A program made the translations under genes and the position numbers. Of a stretch of 64,000 nucleotides of DNA, positions 33,376-42,528 are shown in pieces. Each line of letters starts with the position of its first letter. Position 1 is the first letter of the stretch. Location: NCBI GenBank assembly GCA_016235425.1, contig JACRLC010000005.1:42272-106271 (forward strand), given 5' to 3'. The notes beneath the pieces are model-generated. The model did no database searches and was not told where the DNA came from. It saw only the letters and a program-made list of their open reading frames with translations. The DNA is from Chloroflexota bacterium. Lineage in GTDB: Bacteria; Chloroflexota; Anaerolineae; Anaerolineales; Villigracilaceae.

Positions 33376-33381
33376 GGCGGC

Positions 33382-33387
33382 ATTATA
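33382..33387 (-). promoter_or_regulatory. Perfect -10 box directly before the glycosyltransferase ATG
   Basis: TATAAT-GCCGCC-ATG on the minus strand, the same arrangement as at 6679. Confidence 0.6.
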
Positions 33388-33481
33388 AACGAAAACGAGA
33401 TTGCTTCATCAATCGGCAGTATAATCGGGTTGGTCGAAAAAATTATTTATTATTCTCCTCAGTTCAAGGGATGTCAGCTAC

Positions 33482-34810
33482 ATGACAAAGCCAACCGGAC
33501 AAATCTCAACTTCCTCGAGCGGTTTTTCACCGCCGCAGATCACTTCGCTGGATGACACCGGACTTTCACCGCTTTGGTTGCAGGATCTGGTGCTCAAGGT
33601 TCTCTATTTTCGCGGCTACCTGACCGGTTTCAAAATTGCGGAAGAGATCGCCCTGCCGTTTGCCGGCGTTACGGATCAACTTCTGTTTGTGCTGAAACAG
33701 GAAAAGCTGATCGAAGTGAAATCCTCACAGGGCGGCCTGGGTGAGGGCGCCTATACCTATGGCATTACAGGGCAGGGTGTTTTGCGTGCCCGCGAGGCGC
33801 TGGACCGCAGTCAATATGCCGGGGCCGCGCCGGTTCCATTTGAAGTTTATAACGAGGCCATTCGCCGCCAGAAGAGCAGCCGCCTCACGGTGACCACGCG
33901 CACGATGCGGCAAATCCTGTCGCAACTGGTTATCTCTGAAGCCTCGTTCCAGCGATTGGGTCCCGCATTGAATTCCGGCACGTCCATTTTTATGTACGGC
34001 CCTCCAGGCAACGGCAAGACCAGCATAGCGCGCGCGTTTGGCAACCTGGTGTTGAGCCAAAACATGTACATTCCCTATGCCCTTTATCTCGATGGGCAGG
34101 TGATCAAAGTGTACGACGCGGTCAGCCACAGCCTCGCGCCGGCATCCGAACCGGGCGGTGGATCGAGCACGGGGAACCTGCGCGCCAACACACGCCGCGA
34201 CCCGCGCTGGGTGAAGATCCGCCGGCCGTTCATCGTCGTTGGCGGCGAACTCACGCTCGAAGGCCTCGACCTGGTCTTCGACGATACGCGCAAATATTAC
34301 GAAGCGCCGTTCCAGGTGAAGGCCAACGGCGGCATTCTTTTGATCGATGATTTTGGACGACAACAGGTGCGCCCGCGCGACCTGCTCAACCGCTGGATCG
34401 TCCCGCTCGAAAACCGCGTGGATTACCTTCGCCTCCACACCGGACGTAAAGTTGAGGTGCCTTTCGACGTATTGATCGTCTTCTCGACGAATCTCCCGCC
34501 AAAGGACCTCGTGGACGAAGCCTTCCTGCGCCGCCTGCGGCATAAAATCGAGATCGGCGATCCTTCGTATGAGGAGTATCGCGAAATCTTTCGCCGCGTC
34601 GCGGCGGATAAGAAGATCGAATATAACGATCAGGGGCTGGCGTATCTTTTACAGGAATGGTACATCAAACGCAACCGCAAACTGCGCGCTTCGCATCCAC
34701 GCGACCTGTGTGACCAGATCAACGACATCGCCAGCTATCTCTCCGTTCAGCCGAGCATGTCGCGCGAAATGTTGGACCGCGCCGCCCTCGCTTATTTTGT
34801 AGATATTTAG
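33482..34810 (+). CDS. AAA-type ATPase with N-terminal winged-helix-like region
   Basis: The 442-residue protein has an N-terminal region (about 30-110) like a winged helix (LQDLVLKVLYFRGYLTGFK). An ATPase core follows: Walker A MYGPPGNGKTSIA at about 177, Walker B ILLIDDFGRQQ at about 288, and sensor 1 VLIVFSTNL. The C-terminal helical part ends FLRRLRHKIEIGD...HPRDLCDQI. It resembles predicted ATPases with chaperone-like annotation, and its substrate is unknown. It is monocistronic. Confidence 0.85.
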   Translation: MTKPTGQISTSSSGFSPPQITSLDDTGLSPLWLQDLVLKVLYFRGYLTGFKIAEEIALPFAGVTDQLLFVLKQEKLIEVKSSQGGLGEGAYTYGITGQGVLRAREALDRSQYAGAAPVPFEVYNEAIRRQKSSRLTVTTRTMRQILSQLVISEASFQRLGPALNSGTSIFMYGPPGNGKTSIARAFGNLVLSQNMYIPYALYLDGQVIKVYDAVSHSLAPASEPGGGSSTGNLRANTRRDPRWVKIRRPFIVVGGELTLEGLDLVFDDTRKYYEAPFQVKANGGILLIDDFGRQQVRPRDLLNRWIVPLENRVDYLRLHTGRKVEVPFDVLIVFSTNLPPKDLVDEAFLRRLRHKIEIGDPSYEEYREIFRRVAADKKIEYNDQGLAYLLQEWYIKRNRKLRASHPRDLCDQINDIASYLSVQPSMSREMLDRAALAYFVDI

Positions 34811-34835
34811 ATTTAGACATCAAGATGACACATTT

Positions 34836-34881
34836 ACGCATCACGGATTACGCGGCAGGTGTAACGTATTCCGTGATGCGT
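34836..34881. terminator. Hairpin after the AAA ATPase gene
   Basis: ACGCATCACGGA and TCCGTGATGCGT pair perfectly around a 22-base loop. There is no clear T-tract. It may be a terminator or a copy of a short palindromic repeat. Confidence 0.5.
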
Positions 34882-34899
34882 AATCCGTAACAGCCGCCC

Positions 34900-35652
34900 A
34901 TGTTAAATTCATTTCCCCGCCCCATCCTCTTTGCCCACCGCGGCGCATGTGCCCATGCCCCTGAGAACACTCTGGAGTCATTTCAACTTGCCTTCGAGCA
35001 AGGCACGGACGCGGTCGAACTCGACGCCAAATTAAGCGCGGACGGTGAGGTCGTCGTCATTCACGATGCCACAGTAGACCGCACCACAAACGGACAAGGG
35101 CGCGTATCCAATTTGAAGCTCGCCGATTTGCGCCAACTGGATGCGGGCAGTTTTTTCTCCGGGAAATATCGAGGGGCGAAAATTCCCACGCTGGACGAGG
35201 TCTTTGAAGCCGTCGGCAAAAAAGGCATGATCAACGTGGAGCTGACGAACTACTATGCCGGCCGCGATGATTTGGCTGAAAAGGTCTGCGCGCTGGTAAA
35301 GAAACACCGCCTGCAGGACCGCATCATCTTTTCATCCTTCTTTGGTTATAACTTGAAAAAGACAGCGCAGTTGCTTCCCGAGGTGCCGCGCGGGTTGCTG
35401 GCATTGGACGGCTGGAAGGGAACGTGGGCGCGTTCATTCGGGTTCATGTTTGGGGATTACCAGGCCCTGCATCCCTACATCAGAGATGTCAACCCGCAAC
35501 AGGTGCAACGCGCGCATCGTTTGAAGCGACGCGTGCACGTTTGGACGGCGAACGCCGTGGAGGATATCGTCCGTTTGAGGGATTGGGGCGTGGATGGTAT
35601 TTTTACCGATGATCCGCAAACCGCCGTCCGCGCGCTGGGGAGGGGCGCGTGA
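34900..35652 (+). CDS. Glycerophosphodiester phosphodiesterase
   Basis: The 250-residue enzyme hydrolyses glycerophosphodiesters to glycerol-3-phosphate and an alcohol. GDPD motifs are clear: FAHRGACAHAPENTL (catalytic His, then Glu/Asn), VELDAKLSADGEVVVIHD, RTTNGQGRV and the C-terminal VWTANAVEDIVRLRDWGVDG. There is no signal peptide, so it is cytoplasmic. The stop overlaps a small ORF at 35649. Confidence 0.93.
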   Translation: MLNSFPRPILFAHRGACAHAPENTLESFQLAFEQGTDAVELDAKLSADGEVVVIHDATVDRTTNGQGRVSNLKLADLRQLDAGSFFSGKYRGAKIPTLDEVFEAVGKKGMINVELTNYYAGRDDLAEKVCALVKKHRLQDRIIFSSFFGYNLKKTAQLLPEVPRGLLALDGWKGTWARSFGFMFGDYQALHPYIRDVNPQQVQRAHRLKRRVHVWTANAVEDIVRLRDWGVDGIFTDDPQTAVRALGRGA

Positions 35653-35780
35653 ATTTGTCAGTATCGCTGAATCAGGCCAAGGGTCCGTTTGATGTGTTTG
35701 TTTGTGAGGCGGGATCGATTTTCGGTGTGCCTTGTTCTGTCAAATCGGTAAAATGCAAAACGGTGGAATTCGATCAATGA
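35649..35780 (+). CDS. Possible 43-residue coupled small ORF
   Basis: The frame opens with GTG at 35649, which overlaps the GDPD stop (GTGA). It ends with TGA overlapping the ATG of the GH3-like gene (ATGA). The peptide starts MNLSVSLNQAKGPFDVFVCE and has three Cys. Four-base overlaps at both ends suggest translational coupling, but no family is recognised and a TAAAAT promoter-like string lies inside it. Confidence 0.35.
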   Translation: MNLSVSLNQAKGPFDVFVCEAGSIFGVPCSVKSVKCKTVEFDQ

Positions 35781-38521
35781 AGCGCCTCGCCATCATATTT
35801 CTCGCGCTGACGATCATGGGGAGTTCCGTTGGTTTTGCCGCGTCCGCGCACGCGCAGACTCCTACGCCGCCCCCGGGGATTGACTTTGTATTGAATTCGA
35901 TGACGCCGGAGGAGCGGGTGGGGCAGTTGTTCCTGGTGACGTTTACCGGCTCGGACACGGGTGATCAATCTGCCATTTATGACTTGATCGTGAATCACCA
36001 CGTAGGCGGTGTGATCCTGCGCGCGCCAAATGATAATTTTGCCGCTGCGCCGGACACCATTCCGGGACTCTTCGCGTTGACTACGCGTCTCCAAGAGTTG
36101 GAATATCAGACCTCACTTGTCCTTGGCCCCGATCCGGTGACAGGGGTACGGATTGATTCAACGTACATTCCTCTGTTCATCGGGCTTACACAGGAGGATG
36201 ACGGTTCCCCAGCCGATCAGATCCTGACCGGACTCACGCCATTGCCCAGCCCGATGGCAATTGGCGCTTCGTGGAATACGGACTATGCCACGCAGGTGGG
36301 CGCGGTGCAGGGACGTGAGTTGAGCGCCCTCGGTTTCAATTTGTACATGGGGCCCTCGCTTGATGTGCTTGATGACCCAAACCCGACAGCTACAGGCGAT
36401 CTGGGCAAACTGGCCTTTGGAGGCGATCCATTCTGGGTGGGCGAAATGGGGCGCGCTTATATCAGCGGCTTGCACATTGGGAGCGCAGGGCGGATGCTCG
36501 TTGTGGCGGATCACTTCCCCGGCAGTGGCGGGTCGGATCGTTTGCCCGAGGATGAGGTGGCTACCGTCCGCAAATCATTGGAGCAGTTGAAGCAGATCGA
36601 ACTAGCGCCCTTTTTTGCGGTAACGGGAAACGCGCTCAAACCAGAAGCGATGGTAGACGGCCTGCTGGTTTCGCACATCCGCTATCAGGGTTTTCAGGGA
36701 AATATTCGTGCCACCACACGCCCGGTCAGTTTTGACGCGCAGGCGCTGACCGACATCCTTGCCCTGCCGCAATTCAACACCTGGCATTCGGACGGCGGAT
36801 TGATGGTGAGCGACGATCTGGGCACGCGCGCGGTGCGCGATTTTTACATGCAGGGGGAGGATACGTTTTCCGCGCGCTTTGTCGCGCGTGATGCGTTCCT
36901 GGCTGGGAACGATTTGTTGTATTTGGGCAATATCATATCCAGCGATGCAGAGGATACGTATTCCAGCACGGTAAAAATCCTTGCATTTTTCGCCCAAAAA
37001 TATCGCGAAGACCCTGCCTTCGCACAACGTGTTGATGCCGCCGTGAGGCGCATTCTTGCCAAGAAATATTCCATTTACGGTTCGTTCGCGTACAATACCG
37101 TGGGATTATCCTCCGAGGGGTTGGATATCCTCGGAAAGTCATCCGATATTACGTTCGATGTGGCGCGCAGTGCGGCGACGCTCGTTGACCCCACGCTTCA
37201 GGATCTGACCACGGTATTTCCCACGCCTCCGCAACCTCGCGCCCGCATGATCTTTATCACGGATACTGCGCCGGTAAAACAATGCAGTTCCTGCCTGGAG
37301 CAACCGTCCCTCGCGGTGGATGCGTTACAGGAAACCATCCTTCGTTTATATGGCCCGGATAGCGGCAACCAGACTTCCGATTTCTGGCTCTCGTCGCATT
37401 CATTCACGAATTTGCAGGAAATGCTCAATGGTCTCCAGCCGCCTTTCATCGAAAATGATATTACCCGCGCGGTCTGGGTTGTTATTTCGATCACCGGTTC
37501 CAGCAGTGGACAACCTGCGCTGGTCAGTCGTTTTCTGCGGGAACGACAGGACCTGCTGCGCGATAAACGCGTGATCCTGTTCACTTTTGGCGCGCCCTAC
37601 TATTTCGACTCAACCGACATTTCCAACCTCACGGCTTATTTTGCGTTGTACAGCAGTCAGCCCCCGTTTGTGGATGTGGCCGCCCGCCTGCTCTACAAGG
37701 AACTGACCCCGCTGGGGGCATCACCGGTCTCGATTTCGGGCATCGGCTATGACTTGATCTCCATGATGACGGCCGACCCGAATCAAATCATCTCGCTCTC
37801 GCTGGACCTGCCGCCTGTTCCCGTTTCAACAGGAATACCGTCCACCCCTGAGCCGACCCCGATTCCCCTCTTCCAGATTGGCGATACGATTGCCATTCGA
37901 ACCGGTGCGATTCGCGACCATAACGGGCACTCCGTTCCCGATGGGACCGTGGTGCGTTTCTCGATGGTTCTGACAGGCGAGGGCGAGGGCATTCTCCAAC
38001 AAGTCGACGCAACGACTACACAGGGAGTGGCGCGCGCTTCCTTTGGGCTGGATAAACCCGGCCTGCTGGAAATTCGCGCGGCGAGTGAGCCTGCTACAAT
38101 CTCGGAGGCCCTGCAATTGGATGTCTCCCAATCCGGCGCGGTGGCTGTGACGGTCATTGTGCCCGAATTGACGCAGTCCGTTGAGCCGGTTCTGCCCACG
38201 CCTGTGCCTCCTCAAGACAATGAATTCATCACCGCCGAAGGTTTTCCGCGATTCAGCGCATGGTTCCTGTCCATGTTCCTGATCATATTCAGCGTGTGGG
38301 TGGGGTACTGGTTCAGCAAACGTTTCATCCCGCGGCAGGGAGCCGTCCGTGTGTCGCTTGGGATGTTGGTCGGCGGGCTGGCCGCGTACAATTACCTCGT
38401 CCTTGGCCTGCCCGGCGGACCGGAGTTGCTCACTTCGAATGGCTTGACCAGTGTGCTGGTCCTCGTGTTGTTTGGGGAATTGATCGGCCTGGGCGCAGGC
38501 TGGTTATGGTCGCGGCGGTAA
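35777..38521 (+). CDS. Secreted GH3-like (beta-N-acetylhexosaminidase family) protein with C-terminal membrane region
   Basis: The 914-residue product has a signal peptide (residues 1-27, ending AHAQ) and a GH3 N-domain at about 35-440 (EERVGQLFLVTFTG; nucleophile region MVSDDLGTR). A middle domain follows, then an Ig-like domain at about 700-800 (GTVVRFSMVLTGEGEG). The C-terminal part has about three membrane helices. The usual KHFPGHGD loop reads ADHFPGSGGSD, so the catalytic His of NagZ-type enzymes seems missing while the Asp nucleophile remains. It may therefore be weakly active or a binding protein acting on peptidoglycan or other glycans. The ATG at 35777 was chosen because the signal peptide starts there. 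Confidence 0.82.
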   Translation: MKRLAIIFLALTIMGSSVGFAASAHAQTPTPPPGIDFVLNSMTPEERVGQLFLVTFTGSDTGDQSAIYDLIVNHHVGGVILRAPNDNFAAAPDTIPGLFALTTRLQELEYQTSLVLGPDPVTGVRIDSTYIPLFIGLTQEDDGSPADQILTGLTPLPSPMAIGASWNTDYATQVGAVQGRELSALGFNLYMGPSLDVLDDPNPTATGDLGKLAFGGDPFWVGEMGRAYISGLHIGSAGRMLVVADHFPGSGGSDRLPEDEVATVRKSLEQLKQIELAPFFAVTGNALKPEAMVDGLLVSHIRYQGFQGNIRATTRPVSFDAQALTDILALPQFNTWHSDGGLMVSDDLGTRAVRDFYMQGEDTFSARFVARDAFLAGNDLLYLGNIISSDAEDTYSSTVKILAFFAQKYREDPAFAQRVDAAVRRILAKKYSIYGSFAYNTVGLSSEGLDILGKSSDITFDVARSAATLVDPTLQDLTTVFPTPPQPRARMIFITDTAPVKQCSSCLEQPSLAVDALQETILRLYGPDSGNQTSDFWLSSHSFTNLQEMLNGLQPPFIENDITRAVWVVISITGSSSGQPALVSRFLRERQDLLRDKRVILFTFGAPYYFDSTDISNLTAYFALYSSQPPFVDVAARLLYKELTPLGASPVSISGIGYDLISMMTADPNQIISLSLDLPPVPVSTGIPSTPEPTPIPLFQIGDTIAIRTGAIRDHNGHSVPDGTVVRFSMVLTGEGEGILQQVDATTTQGVARASFGLDKPGLLEIRAASEPATISEALQLDVSQSGAVAVTVIVPELTQSVEPVLPTPVPPQDNEFITAEGFPRFSAWFLSMFLIIFSVWVGYWFSKRFIPRQGAVRVSLGMLVGGLAAYNYLVLGLPGGPELLTSNGLTSVLVLVLFGELIGLGAGWLWSRR

Positions 38522-38813
38522 GCGTCCTATTTGTGCGACGCACAGCCTGAGCTGTTACGATCACGACCAAGACATGTTATCATTTCACCTTACGCAGAAC
38601 AAGCATGTTCCGCACCATGTCCTTCGACTTCGCTCACACGTGCCTGCCTGTCCTGGCGGCCAGGCCAGGGCGCACGGTGCAGGCAGGACGAAGTTCGCGC
38701 TCCCGAAAGTACGTCGGGACGATGTGAGCGGAGAGCGGGTGTTGTTTCCCGCTCGCAGCGATGCACTGAGCCTGTCGAAGTGTCGAAGCGTAGTGCGTCA
38801 GGCAGGAGAAAAA
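38522..38813. repeat. Repeat-rich spacer (family B)
   Basis: It contains CCTTCGACTTCGCTCACA, GTGCCTGCCTGTCC...GTGCAGGCAGGAC and TGAGCCTGTCGAAG pieces with inverted arrangement, similar to 4120-4370. No gene is seen. The open frame of the following gene extends through it only by chance. Confidence 0.55.
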
Positions 38814-39818
38814 ATGACGGATAAAAACGGAAAAGTCAAATTACCTCCCATTCTTTTTGATAAGACCCAGGCCATCATCAAACAGTTGAACGGCCTGCTG
38901 GGAGGCACGCTCGTAACGTATTTCAACAACCCGCGCGGCAGTATCTGTCACGATGACGTGGTGGCTCTTTATGAATTGCTTGAAAAATTGGGCCGGAGTG
39001 AGACGCTTTATTTGTTCATCAAATCCAGCGGCGGGAATGGACAGTCTTCCCTGCGGCTGGTGAATCTTCTGCGCCAGTATTGTGACCGCGTGGTGGCGCT
39101 TGTGCCGCTCGAATGCGCCTCCGCCGCGACGATGATCGCCCTCGGTGCGAACGAGATCAAGATGGGGCCGATGGCTTATCTCACGCCCGTGGATACGTCC
39201 CTCACGCACGCGCTCTCCCCGATTGACCGCGACAATGACCGCGTGAGCGTCAGTTTGGATGAACTGAATCGCGTCGTGAAACTGTGGCAGGCCCAACGGT
39301 CCGATTCGAACGAGAATCCCTACCAGCAGTTGTTCCAGCACGTACACCCGCTCGTCATCGGCGCAGTTGACCGCGCCGAGTCGTTGTCCATCATGCTGTG
39401 CAAGGAATTGCTCGCCTACCACATCGCCGACGAGAAGGAAGCGGACCGCATCGCCGGCGCCTTGAACGCGAAGTATCCGTCGCACGGGTACCCGATCCTG
39501 TTCCGGGAAGCGCAGAGGATTGGTTTGAAGGCGAACCTGCTCGCCTCTGAGATCAACACGCTCCTGCTGGAATTGAACGAGTTGTACAGCGAGATGGGCC
39601 AGCGCGCCACCACCGACTTTGACGATACGCACGCCCACAGCAATGAGATTCTCAACATCTGGGAGTCGACGGGTGTGCAGGTCTTCTACCAGCAGGATAA
39701 GGACTGGTTCTACCGCACCGAGGAACGCCGCTGGATCACGTTGAACGATAACAGCAGTTGGCGGCGCTTCGAGCAGGTGGGGAACAAAGTGGAGAAATCA
39801 ACTTTGCACATTGCGTAA
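38814..39818 (+). CDS. ClpP-like serine protease of the SDH (serine dehydrogenase proteinase) family
   Basis: The 334-residue product has the Clp/crotonase protease fold pattern: LYLFIKSSGGNGQSSLRL (oxyanion loop), VPLECASAATMIALGAN with the likely catalytic Ser in ECASAATM, and MGPMAYLTPVD. The family members are membrane-associated or cytoplasmic serine proteases of unclear substrate. The ATG at 38814 follows GCAGGAG. It stands alone between a repeat cluster and convergent lipoprotein genes. Confidence 0.8.
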   Translation: MTDKNGKVKLPPILFDKTQAIIKQLNGLLGGTLVTYFNNPRGSICHDDVVALYELLEKLGRSETLYLFIKSSGGNGQSSLRLVNLLRQYCDRVVALVPLECASAATMIALGANEIKMGPMAYLTPVDTSLTHALSPIDRDNDRVSVSLDELNRVVKLWQAQRSDSNENPYQQLFQHVHPLVIGAVDRAESLSIMLCKELLAYHIADEKEADRIAGALNAKYPSHGYPILFREAQRIGLKANLLASEINTLLLELNELYSEMGQRATTDFDDTHAHSNEILNIWESTGVQVFYQQDKDWFYRTEERRWITLNDNSSWRRFEQVGNKVEKSTLHIA

Positions 39819-39867
39819 AAATAGTTTGCTCCGCAGTTGTACAATCCTTTTCGCGTCGAGCGGAGGC

Positions 39868-40404
39868 CTATTGGTGAAAAAACTCATCCAGCACGGGCGC
39901 GAAATTTTCGGGGATATCTTCGTTCCATGCGCCGCCGTCAACCACGTCGCTGGTGGGTTGGCCGTTTTCGTCCAGTTTGTAGTAAACCGGGATGGCTTCA
40001 AAATTGAATGCGCTTCCAATCTTCCAGCCCCATTCGTCCACGTCGGCGCGGATGAGGTAGACATCTTTGAAGGCGTTCATGGTCAATGAATCCTGAGCCT
40101 TGATGCTGGCGTCAATGGCCTGGCATGGCGGGCACCAGGTTGCGTCGAATTCGATGAAGGGCTGTTGTCCCAGTGACTTTGCCTTCTGCGCTTCCGCGGC
40201 GAGTTGGGTCAGGAGGCCGCCGTTTTGAGTGTGGACTCTGACAATGGTCAGGTTGGCGGCAGGATAAACTTGGGGAGTGGAGGAGGCCGATTCAGCGGAA
40301 TCAGCCTCGGGCGGAGTCTGAAGCGGTGCGTCGCCTGGTCGAAAAAGAAAATTACAGGAAAGCACGATCAACGGCGCGAGCACGTACAAAATTCTCTTCG
40401 ACAT
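39868..40404 (-). CDS. Thioredoxin-like lipoprotein
   Basis: The 178-residue protein has a lipoprotein signal (LAPLIVLSC, with Cys-17 as the lipidated residue). A Ser/Ala-rich spacer follows, then a thioredoxin domain with FDATWCPPCQAID (redox CPPC) and cis-Pro in EAIPVYYKL. It would reduce or oxidise disulfides outside the membrane. It follows a DsbD-N-like lipoprotein gene by 12 bases and is likely its partner. The DsbD/CcdA membrane reductant is not nearby. Confidence 0.88.
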   Translation of the reverse strand: MSKRILYVLAPLIVLSCNFLFRPGDAPLQTPPEADSAESASSTPQVYPAANLTIVRVHTQNGGLLTQLAAEAQKAKSLGQQPFIEFDATWCPPCQAIDASIKAQDSLTMNAFKDVYLIRADVDEWGWKIGSAFNFEAIPVYYKLDENGQPTSDVVDGGAWNEDIPENFAPVLDEFFHQ

Positions 40405-40416
40405 ATTTTCCTCCTG

Positions 40417-40965
40417 CTATGGGCGGATGATCTCATTTCCAGGGAGTTGGATGGCGATCAATTTGTTTTCGACCGGGGCGCGGCATCCCTTTTCGTCACA
40501 TGCCATGTAGGTGACGCTGACTTGATCGCGGAGCCATTGGTTTCCATCCGGCAGTATGATGGGGATGCGGAGCGTGACCGGGCCTGTTGGATAGGTCTCC
40601 AATTCCTGCGGACCGGAAGCGGGACATTGCGGGGTGACGTTTTCCATCGCTTCGCCGATTGCCTGAATAGCCGAGCTGGGCGGGATTTCGAATAACGTCG
40701 GCCTGCCCAAACCATCCACGCCTTTGCGCGGGATGTCTTTGCTGTAAATATGGAGGCCGGGTTCGAGCGGGGTGAATGTCGCGGCGAGCGTGAATTGATC
40801 GCTCTCCCCGCGTTCCAGGGCAATGATCACTTCCACATCGTTTTGCGCTGACGATGCGAGTTGAAGCGAATCGCCGGGCGCAAGCGATGGGGCGGGCTGG
40901 CAGGATGCGAGCGCGAGGGCGAGTGAAACGAAGAGTATGCCGGCAGGTTGTGGGAAGCGTTTCAT
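40417..40965 (-). CDS. Lipoprotein with DsbD N-terminal (alpha)-like domain
   Basis: The 182-residue protein has a lipobox (ALALASC) followed by a domain like the periplasmic N-domain of DsbD: FTPLEPGLHIYSKDIP, PSSAIQ, and the C-terminal VTYMACDEKGCRAPVENKL. It keeps the two redox Cys of the family. In DsbD this domain passes electrons from the membrane to target proteins. Here it is separate and paired with the thioredoxin lipoprotein. TATACT lies seven bases before the ATG, another leaderless arrangement. Confidence 0.78.
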   Translation of the reverse strand: MKRFPQPAGILFVSLALALASCQPAPSLAPGDSLQLASSAQNDVEVIIALERGESDQFTLAATFTPLEPGLHIYSKDIPRKGVDGLGRPTLFEIPPSSAIQAIGEAMENVTPQCPASGPQELETYPTGPVTLRIPIILPDGNQWLRDQVSVTYMACDEKGCRAPVENKLIAIQLPGNEIIRP

Positions 40966-41030
40966 GGCCGAAAGTATACTGCGCTTTGCGGTGAAAAATT
41001 TCCCCTCGTCAATCCTCTCTCACTTAAAGT

Positions 41031-41068
41031 AAAACGGCTCCCGTTGCGATGAGCTTTGGGAGCCGTTT
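41031..41068 (-). terminator. Terminator of glnA
   Basis: AAACGGCTCCC and GGGAGCCGTTT pair, and on the minus strand the stem is followed by TTTTAC. It lies about 35 bases after the glnA stop. Confidence 0.8.
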
Positions 41069-41103
41069 CCTGATTACTGAAAACCGCTTACTGGGTACTG
41101 GAA

Positions 41104-42444
41104 CTACGCCGTTTCCAAATAGCGTTCGATCTCGTAATCGGTCACGCGCAGGCGGAACTCGTCCCATTCCTCCCATTTCGCGCGCTGGAAGGCATCATAA
41201 GTCACTTCACCGAGGGCGGCCTTTACCACTTCATCCTTCGCCAGTTCGTTCAGGGCTTCGGCCAGCGAGCCGGGCAATTCCTTCACGCCCAGCTTCTCGC
41301 GCTCTTCGCGTTCGAGGTGATACAGGTTGATATTGTTAAGTCCCTTGGGCGCTGCCATTTTGTTGTCAATGCCATCGAGCGCCGCGCCGAGCATGGCGGC
41401 AAATGCCAGGTACGGATTCGCCGAAGGATCGGGGAAGCGCAATTCGGCGCGCACAGCCTTGTCGCGGCCTTCGGTGTAGCGCGGAATGCGGATCAAAGCC
41501 GAGCGGTTTTGCTGTGCCCAGCCGATGTATACCGGTGCTTCATAACCCGGCACGAGCCGCTTGTACGAGTTCACGGTCGGAGCCACCACAGCCGCGAGCG
41601 CGCGCGCATGTGCCAACTGTCCCGCGATGAACGAGTACGCAAGTTTCGAGAGGTGCGCGTCATCCTTCGCATCGAAGAACAGGTTGTCCCCGGTCTTCTT
41701 ATCGAAGAGGGACTGGTGGCAGTGCATGCCGGAGCCGTTGATGCCAAAGACAGGCTTGGGCATGAACGAGGCGACCAGTCCGTGCTGGGCGGCAATTGCC
41801 TTCACGGTGTATTTCAACGTCAGCACATTGTCAGCAGTCTTGAGCGCGTCCGCAAAGCGGAAGTCAATTTCGTGCTGGCCGAGTGCAACTTCGTGGTGTC
41901 CCACTTCCACGTCGAGTCCCATCGCATCGAGCGCGTCCATCAGCGCGGTGCGGACCACCACAGCTTCATCAAAGGATGAAAAATCGAAATACCCGCCGGT
42001 ATCGTGCGGCACAGGATGAACGCCATTGCCATTCGGTCCCTTGAACAGGAAGAATTCGGGTTCCGGGCCGACGTTGAGCATCCAGCCGCGTTCGTCAATC
42101 TTCTTCAACATGCGCTTCAATGTGCCGCGCGGGTCGCCTTCGAAGGGGTCGCCGTTCGGCATGAAAATATCGCAGAACACGCGCGCGCGGCGTGATTCAG
42201 CGGCTGACCACGGCAGTACAGCATAGGTATCTGGGTCGAGGATCAGGCGCATGTCGCTTTCCTGAATGCGGGCGAACCCTTCCACCGACGAACCGTCGAA
42301 CCATACGCCATCCTTCAGCGCGTCCTCAAGGTGACGCACCGGCATGTCCACGCTCTTCACAGCCCCGGTCACATCCGAGAACTGCAACGCGATGAACTTG
42401 ACATTGTCTTCCTTGACACGTTTGATCAATTCCTTGCCATCCAT
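41104..42444 (-). CDS. glnA: Glutamine synthetase, type I
   Basis: This enzyme makes glutamine from glutamate, ammonia and ATP. The 446-residue length and pattern fit GSI-alpha: DGSSVEGFARIQESDM, GPEPEFFLF, EVGHHEVALGQHEIDFRF, the metal site NGSGMHCHQSL, and RLVPGYEAPVYIGWAQQNRSALIRIP (cited as residues about 305-330). FPDPSANPYL follows. The ATG follows AAAGGAGAG. It is monocistronic with its own terminator. The region upstream (42445-42528) shows no clear riboswitch. Confidence 0.96.
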   Translation of the reverse strand: MDGKELIKRVKEDNVKFIALQFSDVTGAVKSVDMPVRHLEDALKDGVWFDGSSVEGFARIQESDMRLILDPDTYAVLPWSAAESRRARVFCDIFMPNGDPFEGDPRGTLKRMLKKIDERGWMLNVGPEPEFFLFKGPNGNGVHPVPHDTGGYFDFSSFDEAVVVRTALMDALDAMGLDVEVGHHEVALGQHEIDFRFADALKTADNVLTLKYTVKAIAAQHGLVASFMPKPVFGINGSGMHCHQSLFDKKTGDNLFFDAKDDAHLSKLAYSFIAGQLAHARALAAVVAPTVNSYKRLVPGYEAPVYIGWAQQNRSALIRIPRYTEGRDKAVRAELRFPDPSANPYLAFAAMLGAALDGIDNKMAAPKGLNNINLYHLEREEREKLGVKELPGSLAEALNELAKDEVVKAALGEVTYDAFQRAKWEEWDEFRLRVTDYEIERYLETA

Positions 42445-42528
42445 TGTTTACTCTCCTTTTGATATGGATTATTCCAACTGCTTTCGCAGAATGTGGACAT
42501 GAGGGTATTAGCAAAACAATCTCCTCTT

